DNA from: Hankyongella ginsenosidimutans
Lineage (GTDB): Bacteria > Pseudomonadota > Alphaproteobacteria > Sphingomonadales > Sphingomonadaceae
Assembly (NCBI RefSeq): GCF_005144965.1
Contig: NZ_CP039704.1
Span: forward strand, 496,001 to 560,000
Direction of reading: 5' to 3'
Length of the DNA stretch: 64,000 bases
Below the pieces are notes generated by a model. The model saw nothing but the letters and a program-made list of their open reading frames with translations. It made no database searches and was not told the DNA's origin. The position numbers and the translations under genes are program-made. Shown in pieces: positions 13,543 through 22,902 of this stretch. Position 1 is the stretch's first letter. Each line of letters starts with the position of its first letter.

Positions 13543-15345
13543 TGCGACCCCGGAACAGCGCGTTGACCCGCGCCGAGACGGGGTCCGGCGGCGGCGATTC
13601 GATGCGCGGCACAGGCGGCAGGGCGGGCGGCTCGGTGTCGGCGAGTGCGCTGGCAGTCTTGAAGGCGGACGGGGCGGGGTTCATTTCTCGGACCAAAGGC
13701 GTCAGATCATGCACATCGAGCGTGCGGTTGGGGTCGAAATGCACCCCAAGCTGCGGCCCGATGCGTTGCACGAGCTGCCGGAACACCGGAGCAGACACGA
13801 GGCCTGCACCGACAAGGCCTGGCAGCTCCGACGTTCCTTTCGGCTCGTCGATGGAAACAACCACAACATAGCGTGGGTCGTCCATCGGAAAAGCACCAGC
13901 GAATGTGGCGATCACGGCTTTTTCCCGATACCCGCCGACGCCGGGCTTCTCGGCCGTGCCGGTTTTGCCACCCGTCAGGAGACCGGGCACCTCCGCGCGC
14001 TTGCCAGTGCCCTGCATCACTGCCAGGCGCAGCAGCTTGCGCATGGCAAGCGAGGTTTCGGCGCTCAGCACCCGGCGCGCTGGCGTGCGCGCATCCGCCG
14101 AGGTGCGCATGATGGTCGCGGGGACGAGATAGCCGCCGTTGACGACCGCCGCCATCGCCTGCGCGACATGCACCGGCGTCACCGCCATGCCGTGACCGTA
14201 GGCGACCGTCATCGTCTCGATCCGCCCCCAGCGCTGGGGCAGCAGCGGTGGTGCCAGCGCCGACAGTTCGATGCTCAGCGGACTGAGCAGGCCGAGCCGG
14301 CCAAGCCCCTGGCGCACCATGTCCGCCCCCATCTGATCGGCGATGCGCGACGTGGCAATGTTGGACGAATAGATGAAGGTCTCGACTGTGCTCAGCGGCC
14401 GGCGCTTCGGGTGATCGTCATGAATGCGAAAGCGCCCGACCCGCAGTGGTGCCGTCGCGTCCCAGACCGAATCGAGCCGCGCCTGCCCTGCTTCCAGCGC
14501 ATCGGCGATGCTGAAAATCTTGAACACCGAGCCGAGTTCGTAGACCCCTGGGTCGCCCGGTTGAACTGGCGGACATCATTGCCGGACGGTGGCCGGTTGG
14601 GGTCGAAATCCGGCAGCGAGGCGATGGCCAGAATTTCGCCGGTGCGCACATCCATCACCACGCCCGCCGCGCCGATCGCTTGCTGGGCGGCCATCCCGGA
14701 CTGCAGCTCGTACTCCATCGCGTGCTGCACCCGCGTGTCGAGCGACAGGTTGAGCGGCGCGCCTGTCGCACCCTGGCGCTGAGGCGGGTATCGAACCGTG
14801 ATTCGATCCCGGCGCGGCCATGGCCGTCGCTGTCGGCAAAGCCGATGAGATGCGCGGCCAGCGGGCCGTTCGGATAAACCCGCTGCGGCTCCGGCGTGAA
14901 CACAAACGCGTCCGCCTCGCCCAGCGCATAGAGCTTGCGATATTCGGCGTTCGAAATCCGGCGCTTGATGTAGCGGAACTTGAATTCGCCGTCAGCTGCG
15001 CCTTGATATAGGCGGGCGACACCCCGGCAGCGCGGCGGCGATCAGCGGGGTCAGTTCGTCCGGCGTGCGGAACAATTTGGCTGGGCGCACACCGAAAATC
15101 GGCGCCGAGCGGGTGTCCGCCAGCAGGACGCCATTGCGGTCGACGATGGCCGCGCGGCGGCGCGGCGGCGGCAAGCTCGAAACGCTGCGCGGACCCGGGC
15201 CTTCGAGCACCGACAATTGAAACAGCCGGGCACCGATCAGCAGCGCGATGCCGGCGCTCGCCGCCATCATGATGCCCAGCCGCACGCGCGCCGTTCCCAG
15301 CAGCCGCTTGCGCGCGCTCAGATATGGCGCTGCGAGCGGCCGCAC
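13539..15345 (-). CDS. ftsI: Septal peptidoglycan transpeptidase FtsI (PBP3)
   Basis: Monofunctional class B penicillin-binding protein that cross-links septal peptidoglycan. N-terminal membrane anchor LGIMMAASAGIALLIGARLF, pedestal start AAIVDRNGVLLADTR, and transpeptidase region with ELGSVFKIFSIADAL (SxxK), SSNIATSRIADQM (SxN) and GGKTGTAEKPGVGG (KTG). It is the most broken gene here: indels near 15025, 14985, 14770, 14550 and 13555. The last gives a C terminus ALFRGSQ with a TGA overlapping murE. The GTG start lies four bases after the ftsL stop; an ATG 73 bases further in is the alternative. Confidence 0.92.
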
Positions 15346-15349
15346 CCGG

Positions 15350-15868
15350 TCACTGCTGCGCGTCCAGCCGGACCAGCATGGCGTCGAGCGCCGCATTATC
15401 GACGGGCGTACTCGCGATTACGCGCGGCAGCGGCGCATCCAGCGGGTGTGCGGGTGCCGCGACCAGGTGCGGGCGTGCATCCGTGACTGGGTGGTGCATA
15501 TCCACCAACGGGCCGGCCGCTGCCAGCCGGACCGACGGGCGCGCATCGACGCCCGTAGCCGTCGCCTCGCGGACCATCGGCACGTCGCGCCCGGCAAAGG
15601 CGACCAGCGCATCGACGCTGGCGAAATATCGATCCGCCGACGGCGCGCCCAATCCGAGGACGGACGCATTGAGCGCCTCCAGGCGCTCGGGGCGCGCCCG
15701 TGCCGTCAGTTCGCTGCGCAGTCGGGCGATTTCTTGCGTGTCGGCGGCAATGTGCCGCTGTGCGCTGACCATGGCCTTGCGCGTGTCGCTGACCTGCTTG
15801 CTGACGAAGCTCGCCGCCAGCGCGGACACCAGCGCAGCAGTAATCCAGTAGGTGCTGCGCCACATCAT
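15350..15868 (-). CDS. ftsL: FtsL-like divisome protein
   Basis: Small bitopic protein in the ftsL position between rsmH and ftsI. It has a membrane segment at residues 6-22 ([17 protein letters not shown]) and a helical, heptad-like periplasmic stretch at about residues 23-75 ([16 protein letters not shown] and onward). The remaining about 95 residues are Ala/Pro/Val-rich and probably poorly structured; at 172 residues it is long for FtsL. The frame is intact; the start overlaps the rsmH stop. Assignment rests on topology and position, since FtsL sequences are weakly conserved. Confidence 0.75.
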   Translation of the reverse strand: MMWRSTYWITAALVSALAASFVSKQVSDTRKAMVSAQRHIAADTQEIARLRSELTARARPERLEALNASVLGLGAPSADRYFASVDALVAFAGRDVPMVREATATGVDARPSVRLAAAGPLVDMHHPVTDARPHLVAAPAHPLDAPLPRVIASTPVDNAALDAMLVRLDAQQ

Positions 15869-16815
15869 GCCGCCATCTCCAGTGCCGGGGCGTCGGTGCG
15901 AACGGCGGCGCGCAAGACGGCCGAGCGCGCGCGGGGATTGGCGCTCACCTCCGCCTCGCCGGCGCGCACGGCCTTGGCGGCGCGCGCGAAGCTGGGCGGC
16001 GGCGCTTGGCGCGGCGACTCCGGCAGATGCCGGGAGCCCTGCGGCACGCCGCCGCTGCGCACCCGCAGGAATTCCTTCACGATCCGATCCTCAAGACTGT
16101 GGAACGCCACGACCGCGAGCCGCCCGCCCGGTTTCAGCAGCGCCTCTGCGGCATGCAGGCCCTGACGCAACTGCCCGAGTTCGTCGTTCACATGAATGCG
16201 CAGCGCCTGGAAGGTCCGGGTCACCGGGTCCTTGGGGCCGCGCCGTCCGCCCAATGCGCCGCGCACCACGTCGGCGAAATCGAGCGTGCGGGCAAATGCA
16301 CTGACAGCCCGGCGCTTGACAAGCGCTTTTGCAACCCGCCGCGCACCCGGCTCCTCACCCAGATGATACAGGATATCCGCCAGTTCCGCCTCGCTTGCGC
16401 TGTTGACCACATCGGCGGCGCTCGGGCCGCTTGCGCTCATGCGCATGTCCAGCGGACCGTCGCTTTGAAACGAGAAGCCGCGCGCCGCCTGATCGAGCTG
16501 CATGGACGACACGCCGATATCGAGCGCGATCCCGTCCACCTTGTCGACCCCGAAACCGGCGAGCAGCCCCTGCATGTCGCCGAATGTCCCAGCGATCAGG
16601 GTCAGCCGCCCGCCATGCGCCTCCGCCAGCACCTGACCCGCTGCCAGAGCGGCGGGATCGCGGTCGATCGCGTAGACATGCGCCGCCCCGGCCGCCAGCA
16701 GCGCGCGCGTATAGCCGCCGGCACCGAAGGTACCGTCCACGAACACGGCACCCTCCAGCGGGCTCAATGCCGCCAGAACTTCCTTTAGCAAAACCGGGAT
16801 GTGGGACACGCTCAT
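15865..16815 (-). CDS. rsmH: 16S rRNA (cytosine-1402 N4)-methyltransferase RsmH (MraW)
   Basis: SAM-dependent methyltransferase acting on C1402 in the ribosomal P site. The 316-residue frame is intact. [15 protein letters not shown] and the SAM motif [19 protein letters not shown] occupy the first 40 residues, followed by [20 protein letters not shown] and the C-terminal [20 protein letters not shown], all diagnostic. Start and stop overlap mraZ and ftsL, as usual at the head of dcw operons. Confidence 0.97.
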   Translation of the reverse strand: MSVSHIPVLLKEVLAALSPLEGAVFVDGTFGAGGYTRALLAAGAAHVYAIDRDPAALAAGQVLAEAHGGRLTLIAGTFGDMQGLLAGFGVDKVDGIALDIGVSSMQLDQAARGFSFQSDGPLDMRMSASGPSAADVVNSASEAELADILYHLGEEPGARRVAKALVKRRAVSAFARTLDFADVVRGALGGRRGPKDPVTRTFQALRIHVNDELGQLRQGLHAAEALLKPGGRLAVVAFHSLEDRIVKEFLRVRSGGVPQGSRHLPESPRQAPPPSFARAAKAVRAGEAEVSANPRARSAVLRAAVRTDAPALEMAA

Positions 16816-17305
16816 GCCGGCAGATCCTCCGGCATCGGCTCGCCCTTCTGCGCCAGCTTCTGGCGGATCTTGCGGGCCAGCCGGTGGTCTCCGGCACCCT
16901 TCTCGCGCAGGAAGCTGTAGGGGTTCCAGATTTCGAAGTAATCCTCAATGCCGATCAGGAACGCCAGCCCGTTGATCCCGACCGCCTGCTTGAGGTCCGG
17001 ATCGAGCACGATGCGCCCGGTGTCGTCGTAATTCACCGGCTCGGCGAGGCCGAACAGGCTGCGCGAGATGTCCTCGCGCGCAGCACCATAGCGCTCCCCA
17101 CTTCGGACTGCCGGCGCGCCCGCAGGCATTCGACGAAGTTCAGGTCGGACGCAACGAGGCAGGGCAGCGACTCATGCTCGTACACCAGCAGGGTGCGCTG
17201 GCCGCAGTTGGACTGCGCAACGTCGCGAAAGTCCGACGGAATGGACAGGCGGTTCTTGCCGTCCACACCGTTCAGATGACTTCCGAAGAAAAGTTTACGT
17301 TCCAC
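16812..17305 (-). CDS. mraZ: Transcriptional regulator/division protein MraZ
   Basis: SpoVT/AbrB-fold DNA-binding protein that controls the dcw promoter. Two MraZ repeats are visible: [20 protein letters not shown] near the start and [19 protein letters not shown] near the middle. One indel near 17107 separates them. I prefer the GTG at 17305 ([11 protein letters not shown]): it gives about 164 residues and leaves the repeat array at 17344-17398 upstream of the gene. In-frame ATGs at 17344 and 17350 would add a non-homologous extension. The stop overlaps the rsmH ATG. Confidence 0.9.
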
Positions 17306-17557
17306 GCCGCGCTTGCACCCACTGCCGAGACTTCGGTCTATCATGGGCAATCATGGTATTCAATGGAATTGGATGGGTTTCAGCGGGTTCCTGCGGGTTT
17401 TTCAGGATTGTGGGCAGGTCCTCCGGCGTGATGGGCAGGGTCGTGTACGCCTTGTTTCAAAACGGGACTATTCGCGGCGGCCGGCGCGATAATCTTTGGG
17501 AAAACCGGTCCGCCGAGTCTGATCCATTACTTTGTACGCTTTATGTTCTATTTGCCT
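17306..17557. other. Intergenic region between mraZ and ygfZ
   Basis: About 250 bases from the mraZ start to the ygfZ 3' end, presumably holding the dcw promoter. Apart from the phased TGGG-like array I see no convincing ORF. The part at 17460-17550 is relatively AT-rich. Confidence 0.5.
17344..17398 (+). promoter_or_regulatory. Six-unit 10-bp-phased TGGG-like array upstream of mraZ
   Basis: On the plus strand TGGGC, TGGTA, TGGAA, TGGGT, CGGGT and CGGGT start at 17344, 17354, 17364, 17374, 17384 and 17394, exactly ten bases apart. This matches the TGGGN-plus-5-bp-spacer architecture known for MraZ operators. The GGG strand here is opposite to the mraZ coding strand. The array lies 39-94 bases upstream of the preferred mraZ start. 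Function is inferred from spacing and position. Confidence 0.6.
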
Positions 17558-18320
17558 CTACGCGGTCAGCCATGCCGGCCGCAGCAGGGTGGCAGGCGCG
17601 CCGCCAAGGGTCAGCGGCGCATCCAGATAGTCCAGCCGCATCAGCAGCAGCGCCTGGTCGCCCGCATGCAACACCACGTCCGCGGCCGCCTGATCCCCTG
17701 CGCGCACGATGTCGCCGGCCCCGGACACGGTCGCGACCATCAGGCGTTTGCGCACCTTGCCGCGAAAGTGCATGCGCGCGGTGTTTTCCTGCCCGACATA
17801 GCAGCCCTTGGTCGTGCTGACGCCGTTCAGTTCCGCCGCGTTCGTCTCCAGCCAGAGCAGGCGGTCGACACCCAGTTCCTCCGGCCCTTCGGCCACGCCG
17901 TGGCTCCAGCGCCACCGGCGATATCGCCCGTCGTCCGGCGGGTAGCACCCGCCGGCGCGATCCAGCGTGCGCCAAGCGCCGCCAGTCGCGGGTCGGCCGG
18001 ATGTTGTCCCATGCTTTCCCATGCAGCGTGGACCGCGAGGTCCGGGCGCATGTGGATCGTCACCTGCGCGCGCAGCCGGTAGAGCGTCAGGCGCTTGACC
18101 AGTTCTGCCGCGCGATCGGCGGCCACATCGGCCAGGAAGCCGCCCGCGCCGTCGTCGTGCAGGTGCAGGTCGAACAGCAGCTTGCCCTGGGGCTGAGCAG
18201 ACCGGCATAGAGCGGCGCAGGCCCGGTCACGTCCTGCGTCACCAGCCCCTGCAGCCAGGTGCGCGCATCGGGACTGGCGATCTGGACAACCGCGCGGCTG
18301 GGGAGCATCAGTTCGGTCAT
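17558..18320 (-). CDS. ygfZ: YgfZ/GcvT-family folate-binding protein
   Basis: COG0354 protein related to GcvT, implicated in iron-sulfur cluster assembly and maintenance. The signature KGCYVGQE is present in the segment TTKGCYVGQENTARMHFRG, and the N terminus has QIASPDARTWLQGLVTQDV. About 250 residues in total. Two indels (about 18195 and 17900) break it into three pieces that align head to tail. It is divergent from pyrC, with 47 bases between the starts. Confidence 0.88.
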
Positions 18321-18367
18321 GGACCACAGGTAAGCGACCGGCCCGGCCGCGCAAGTCAGGAATTGCC

Positions 18368-19699
18368 ATGACCTTCGACCTCATTCTGAAAGGCGGCAGC
18401 GTCGCAGCACCGGGCGGGCTGGAGACTGCGGACATCGGCGTGCGCGGTGGCCGCATCGCCCGCATCGGCATCCTGGAGGCCGCGCAGGCCGGGCGCGTGG
18501 TCGATTGCGCCGGCCTCACCATCCTGCCGGGCGTGATCGACAGCCAGGTGCATTTCCGCGAGCCCGGCCTCGAACATAAGGAGGACCTGGCGAGCGGGTC
18601 CCTGGCGGCGGTCATGGGCGGCGTCACCGGCGTGTTCGAAATGCCGAACACCAGGCCGTCGACCGCCAGCGCCGATGCGCTCGCCGAGAAAGTGTCGCGC
18701 GCCGCCGGGCGCATGTGGTGCGACCACGCCTTCTACATGGGTGCCACCGCCGAGAATGCCGACGACCTCGCCGAACTCGAGCGCGTGCCCGGCTGCTGCG
18801 GCGTCAAGCTGTTCATGGGCGCATCCACCGGCGACCTGCTGGTGTGGGACGATGCAACCATCGCCCGCGTATTCCGCGCCGGCCGCCGCCGGGTCGCGAT
18901 CCATGCCGAGGACGAGCAGCGCATGCGCAACCGGCGGCATCTGGCGGATGAAGGCGGCCATGCGCGCTTTCACCCGGTCTGGCGCGATGACGAGTCGGCA
19001 ATGCTGGCGACGCGCCGGGCGGTCGCGCTGGCCCGCGAAACCCGGCGGCGCGTGCACATCCTGCACGTAACGACGCCGGCGGAGCTTGAGTTCCTGAGCC
19101 AGCACAAGGACATCGCATCCTGCGAAGTCCTGCCCCAGCATCTGACCCTAGCCGCCCCAGACTGCTACGACCGGCTGGGAGCCTACGCCCAGATGAACCC
19201 GCCGATCCGCAGCGCCGAGCATCGGGATGGCTTGTGGTTCTGGCTGAACCAGGGCGTGGTCGACGTGCTCGGGTCGGACCATGCGCCGCACACCCGCGCG
19301 GAGAAGGATCAACCCTACCCTGCCTCACCGTCAGGGCTTACCGGCGTGCAGACCCTGCTGCCGCTGATGCTTGACCATGTGGCCAACGGCCGCCTCAGCC
19401 TGCAACGGCTGATCGACCTGACATCCGCCGGCGTCACCCGGCTGTTCAACCTGATCGGCAAGGGCCGCCTGGCAGTCGGCTACGACGCGGATTTCTCGGT
19501 CGTGGACCTGAAGAAGCAGTGGACCATCACGCATGCCCAGCAGGCGAGCCGGGTCGGCTGGACGCCGTTCGACGGCATGACGGTGACCGGCAAACCGGTC
19601 GGCACGATCATTCGCGGCCAGGTGGTGATGTGGGAAGATGTGGTCGAGGGCGCACCTATCGGCGCACCGATGCGCTTCCAGGAGACGCTAAGGGATTAG
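18368..19699 (+). CDS. pyrC: Dihydroorotase
   Basis: Zinc amidohydrolase that cyclises carbamoyl-aspartate in pyrimidine synthesis. The intact 443-residue protein has the first metal motif DSQVHFREPGLEHKED near residue 58, conserved HILHVTTPAE near residue 225 and the catalytic GSDHAPHTRAEKD near residue 300. The length and DxHxR-type motif fit the class I/allantoinase-like clade. ATG with AGGA upstream. Monocistronic between a divergent ygfZ and a hairpin downstream. Confidence 0.93.
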   Translation: MTFDLILKGGSVAAPGGLETADIGVRGGRIARIGILEAAQAGRVVDCAGLTILPGVIDSQVHFREPGLEHKEDLASGSLAAVMGGVTGVFEMPNTRPSTASADALAEKVSRAAGRMWCDHAFYMGATAENADDLAELERVPGCCGVKLFMGASTGDLLVWDDATIARVFRAGRRRVAIHAEDEQRMRNRRHLADEGGHARFHPVWRDDESAMLATRRAVALARETRRRVHILHVTTPAELEFLSQHKDIASCEVLPQHLTLAAPDCYDRLGAYAQMNPPIRSAEHRDGLWFWLNQGVVDVLGSDHAPHTRAEKDQPYPASPSGLTGVQTLLPLMLDHVANGRLSLQRLIDLTSAGVTRLFNLIGKGRLAVGYDADFSVVDLKKQWTITHAQQASRVGWTPFDGMTVTGKPVGTIIRGQVVMWEDVVEGAPIGAPMRFQETLRD

Positions 19700-19729
19700 T
19701 GCATTTTAGGCGGACATGGCGCGCAAGGT

Positions 19730-19748
19730 CCTCCCCGGCACGGGGAGG
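19730..19748. terminator. Hairpin between convergent pyrC and Usg-like gene
   Basis: CCTCCCCG, loop GCA, CGGGGAGG: a perfect 8-bp GC-rich stem between two convergent genes, with no clear U tract on either side. Likely a bidirectional terminator or transcript-end stabiliser. Confidence 0.45.
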
Positions 19749-19780
19749 AGCTGCGTGGTTCAGAATATGGGCGCGTTACC

Positions 19781-20086
19781 CTAATGCGTCGCGGTGCTCA
19801 TGCCGTTGGCGGCCAGCACATCGGCGGTCAGGTCCTCGCGCACCGTCACCCGCACGGCGATGATTTCGGCGGCCGGTCCGTGCAGCAGGCTGACCACGAA
19901 CGCCTGCAGAACCGGATAGTCGGGGGCGATGTCAAGCGTCTGCCAGAGCAGCACCCGCGGGCCGGTGCCGCCGGTGCGGTCGGTGAATTCGATCTCGGCG
20001 TCGACCATGCGATAGCCCTGGTCCCAGAGGGACCAGGGTCGATCCAGCGGTTGAAGGTCCTCGACAAGTCTGTCCGTGCGCGCCAT
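19781..20086 (-). CDS. Small Usg-like protein
   Basis: A 101-residue protein starting at an ATG with GAGGA six bases upstream; an upstream extension to 20161 lacks such support. The pattern GYRMVDAEIEF, LLWQTLDIAPDYPVLQAFV resembles the alphaproteobacterial Usg family (GYxLTTAxILYxxPDH, LLQxxxWQDYDxAPxFPxL). Function of Usg proteins is not established. Assignment is by motif memory only. It is divergent from the LysE-type gene, with 67 bases between the starts. Confidence 0.5.
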   Translation of the reverse strand: MARTDRLVEDLQPLDRPWSLWDQGYRMVDAEIEFTDRTGGTGPRVLLWQTLDIAPDYPVLQAFVVSLLHGPAAEIIAVRVTVREDLTADVLAANGMSTATH

Positions 20087-20153
20087 GGCTTTCCTCACAG
20101 GTTCTACGCCCGGTATACGCCAGGCTCCTTTAACAGCAGGTATCTGGCCGAAC

Positions 20154-20811
20154 ATGAACACGGAATGGCTGGCGACAGCCTACTTGCCCGCCGGCCTGGG
20201 CATCGGACTGCTGGCGTCGGCCCCATCGGGCCGGTGAACATCCTCGTAATTCAAAGGGCGCTGCAGGGCGGGCGCAATCCGGCGCTCGTGCTCGGGTTCG
20301 GTGCCGCACTCGGCGACCTTCTGTTCGCCGCCATCGCAGCGCTCGGTATCGGAGCGCTGATAACCGGCTTCACGGACCACAAGGACACTCTGCGCCTGAT
20401 CGGCGGCGCCATCATGATCGCCTTTGCCGGATTTTTGTGGGTGCGCGCGCCGCACCTGCAGACCGGACGTTCGGAACCCCAGGGTGGCTCCAAGAATCTG
20501 GCCATCGCCGCCTTCGCCATGACCATCACCAACCCGGTGACGCTGCTGTGGTTCGCCAGCGTGTTCAGCACGGTGGGCTTTGTCGAGATCGGCCACAGTT
20601 CGCCGCGCGCGCTGCTGCATTCCCTGATCCTGGTAGCCGGCGTGTTTCTCGGCGCGATGGGCTGGTGGGCGATCGTCACCGGACTGACGACGCGCTACCG
20701 TCATCTGGTCAACGACCGCATGCTCGGGCATGTGAACCACGGCATTGCGTTCATCATGCTGGCCTCCGGCGCCTACGCCGTCGCGGACAGCCTCCTGCTG
20801 AAGGGTTTTAG
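20154..20811 (+). CDS. LysE/RhtB-type amino-acid exporter family protein
   Basis: About 218 residues with six hydrophobic segments; family features are the N-terminal GIGLLASAPIGPVNILVIQRAL, the ALGDLLFAAIAALGIG segment and the central ITNPVTLLWFASVFSTVG. Exports small amino acids or related metabolites in characterised relatives; substrate here is unknown. A missing C near 20223 separates the first 23 residues, and a missing base in the GGGTTTT run near 20805 hides the natural stop, so the raw frame continues into chpT. ATG start is 67 bases from a divergent gene. Confidence 0.82.
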
Positions 20812-20881
20812 AGCGCGATGTCTTCAGTTAACGAAGTCATCGGCATTCCCGATACGTATCGAGTCGCATAGAGGGTTTTTC

Positions 20882-21516
20882 ATGCAGGTAACGGATTTCG
20901 CAAGCATTCTTTGCTCCCGCTTGTGCCATGATCTGGTCAGCCCGGCCGGCGCGCTCTCGACGGGACTCGAACTGTTGCAGGATGAGCCGGACGATGCCAT
21001 GCGCGAGCAATGCCTCGATCTGCTCGGCAGCAGCGCGCGCCAGATCACCAATCGGCTGAAATTTTTCCGCATGGCCTTCGGTGCCGGTGCCGGGCTGGCC
21101 GATAGCGTCGATGTGCGGGAGTTGCAGGCCGCCCTCAACGGCTGGTTCGATGCGGACAAGGTTCAGGTCCACTGGATGATGGAGACGGACCTGCTGCCGA
21201 AGACGGCGGCCAAGCTCCTGTTGAACCTTGCGCTGCTCGCCGGCGAATCGCTGCTGCGCGGCGGCGTGCTGCATGTCGCCGCCCAGCGGGCGAGACGACC
21301 CTGGAGCTGGCGATCCGCGCCGAGGGCCCACGCCTGCGGTTTCATGAGGATGTCCACGCTGTGCTCACACGCGATCCGAGCGCCATGGCCGTGGAGCCGC
21401 GCACGGTCCCGGCATTCCTGGTCCGCATGTTGAGCCACGATGCAGGCGCGACGCTCGCGGTCGACTCCGCAACCGACGGGGTTCTGGTCATCGGGCTGGC
21501 GCTGCCCACGGCCTGA
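20882..21516 (+). CDS. chpT: Histidine phosphotransferase ChpT
   Basis: Dimeric phosphotransferase that relays phosphate from CckA to CtrA and CpdR in alphaproteobacterial cell-cycle control. The N-terminal ILCSRLCHDLVSPAGALSTG carries the phosphoacceptor histidine, followed by the second helix (LGSSARQITNRLKFFRMAFG) and a degenerate Bergerat-like C-terminal domain. The indel near 21290 is repaired to AGETTLELAIRAEGPRLRF, and the protein ends VLVIGLALPTA. ATG with AGAGGG upstream. It precedes the chemotaxis genes, an arrangement known in several alphaproteobacteria. Confidence 0.9.
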
Positions 21517-21626
21517 CCAGCAATAAATCACCGCTAAGCGGTTCTTAACCGAAGCTGAGCCATGGTCCGAACGAGACCGGCGGAAATACTGCCGCGTTGC
21601 GTTTTATACTGCCAAGGGGTCGGCCG

Positions 21627-22418
21627 ATGGACGATTTGCTGAGTGAATTTCTGACCGAAACCAATGAGAGCCTGGATACAGTCGACAATGAGCTGGTCCG
21701 GCTGGAGCAAAACCCGAACGACAAGGCCGTTCTCGATAATATTTTCCGGCTTGTTCATACGGTTAAGGGCACATGCGGCTTCCTCGGCCTGCCGCGCCTC
21801 GAGTCGGTTGCCCATGCGGCTGAAAACGTTCTCGGCAAGTTTCGTGACGGCGAACTGGTGGTCACGCCGCAGCTTGTAACGCTGATCCTGGAGGCGCTGG
21901 ACCGCATCAAGGAAATTCTGCGCGGCCTCGAGTCGACTGGCCACGAACCGGACGGCGAAGACAAAGACCTGATTCGCGTGCTCGACGACGCCGCTGCCGG
22001 TAATTTCGGCATCGCATCAGAAACAGCCGCCGCAGACCCGGAAGCCGAAGCCCGCCGCGAGACGGAGCTGATGCTCGGCCGTTCACTGAAGCCGGGCGAA
22101 GTCTCGCTCGAGGAACTGGAAGCGGCGTTCGCCGCCGCCATCGATCTGCGCGCCCGCTTGGGCCTGCCGCCGCGCGGCGAAGGCGAACGCGCCGGAATGA
22201 GCGTGGTGGTGGAATACAAGGGCGAGCCTTATTCGCTGCTGATCGACCGGGTCGGCGAAGTCCTGAGCCTGGACGACGCCCTGTTCGAGAAGAACCCGGT
22301 GACGCTCGACCCGCGCTGGCGTGAGGTCTCGAACGGCATCTACCGCCTGGAAGACCAGCTTCTGGTCGTTCTCGACGTGAACCGCCTGCTGGAACAGAAC
22401 GCTGCGCTGGCGGCATAA
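21627..22418 (+). CDS. HPt(CheA P1)-half-CheW hybrid protein
   Basis: 263 residues in one intact frame. Residues 1-125 are a CheA-type HPt domain with LVHTVKGTCGFLGLPRLE and phosphoacceptor His44. Residues 150-168 (SLKPGEVSLEELEAAF) look like the CheA linker after P1. From about residue 172 the sequence is the C-terminal part of CheW (IDLRARLGLPP, EYKGEPYSLLIDRVGEVL, EVSNGIYRLEDQLLVVLDV). CheA dimerisation, kinase and P5 domains and the first half of CheW are absent. It sits where cheA-cheW would be expected, so either about 1.5-2 kb has been deleted in the genome or assembly, or this is a real hybrid. ATG with AAGGGG seven bases upstream. Confidence 0.8.
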   Translation: MDDLLSEFLTETNESLDTVDNELVRLEQNPNDKAVLDNIFRLVHTVKGTCGFLGLPRLESVAHAAENVLGKFRDGELVVTPQLVTLILEALDRIKEILRGLESTGHEPDGEDKDLIRVLDDAAAGNFGIASETAAADPEAEARRETELMLGRSLKPGEVSLEELEAAFAAAIDLRARLGLPPRGEGERAGMSVVVEYKGEPYSLLIDRVGEVLSLDDALFEKNPVTLDPRWREVSNGIYRLEDQLLVVLDVNRLLEQNAALAA

Positions 22419-22484
22419 CGGGACATCTAAGGAAATTTTCAAGGTTTACGCGGATACCATAGCGTGACCAACCAGGAGCGAACC

Positions 22485-22850
22485 ATGAAATCTTGTCTCG
22501 TCGTCGACGACTCGAAAGTGATCCGAAAGGTTGCGCGACGCATACTTGAGGAGCTGCAGTTCCAGATCGACGAAGCCGTCGACGGCCGGGATGCCCTTGA
22601 GCGCTGCCGGGCCGCCATGCCGGATGTCGTGCTGCTCGACTGGAACATGCCGGTCATGAACGGCCTGGACTTCCTCAAACATCTGCGCGGCTCGGATAGC
22701 GCAAAGCAGCCGATCGTAGTGTTCTGCACGACGGAGAACGACATGGCGCACATCCGCGCCGCCATCGACGCCGGCGCGAACGAATACATCATGAAGCCGT
22801 TTGACCGCGAGATCATCGAAGCCAAGTTCTCGCAAGTCGGCCTGCTGTAG
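22485..22850 (+). CDS. cheY: Chemotaxis response regulator CheY
   Basis: Single receiver domain of 121 residues that binds the flagellar switch when phosphorylated. Acidic pair D8-D9 in CLVVDDSKVIR, phosphoacceptor D52 in VVLLDWNMPVMNGLDF, TT in FCTTEND and the conserved Lys in EYIMKPF are all present. Start chosen at the ATG preceded by AGGAG; a GTG 21 bases upstream is less likely. Intact frame inside the che operon. Confidence 0.93.
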   Translation: MKSCLVVDDSKVIRKVARRILEELQFQIDEAVDGRDALERCRAAMPDVVLLDWNMPVMNGLDFLKHLRGSDSAKQPIVVFCTTENDMAHIRAAIDAGANEYIMKPFDREIIEAKFSQVGLL

Positions 22851-22902
22851 TCATCCGCCCGTTAGGTCCGGCCCTCTGCGGCCGGTAACTGGAGTCCCCG
22901 CC

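Noticed and set aside
20180..20740. Long open frame on the minus strand opposite the LysE-type gene
   Set aside because: Composition is His/Arg/Gln-rich shadow sequence typical of the antisense of a GC-rich membrane protein gene; no ribosome-binding site or family motif.
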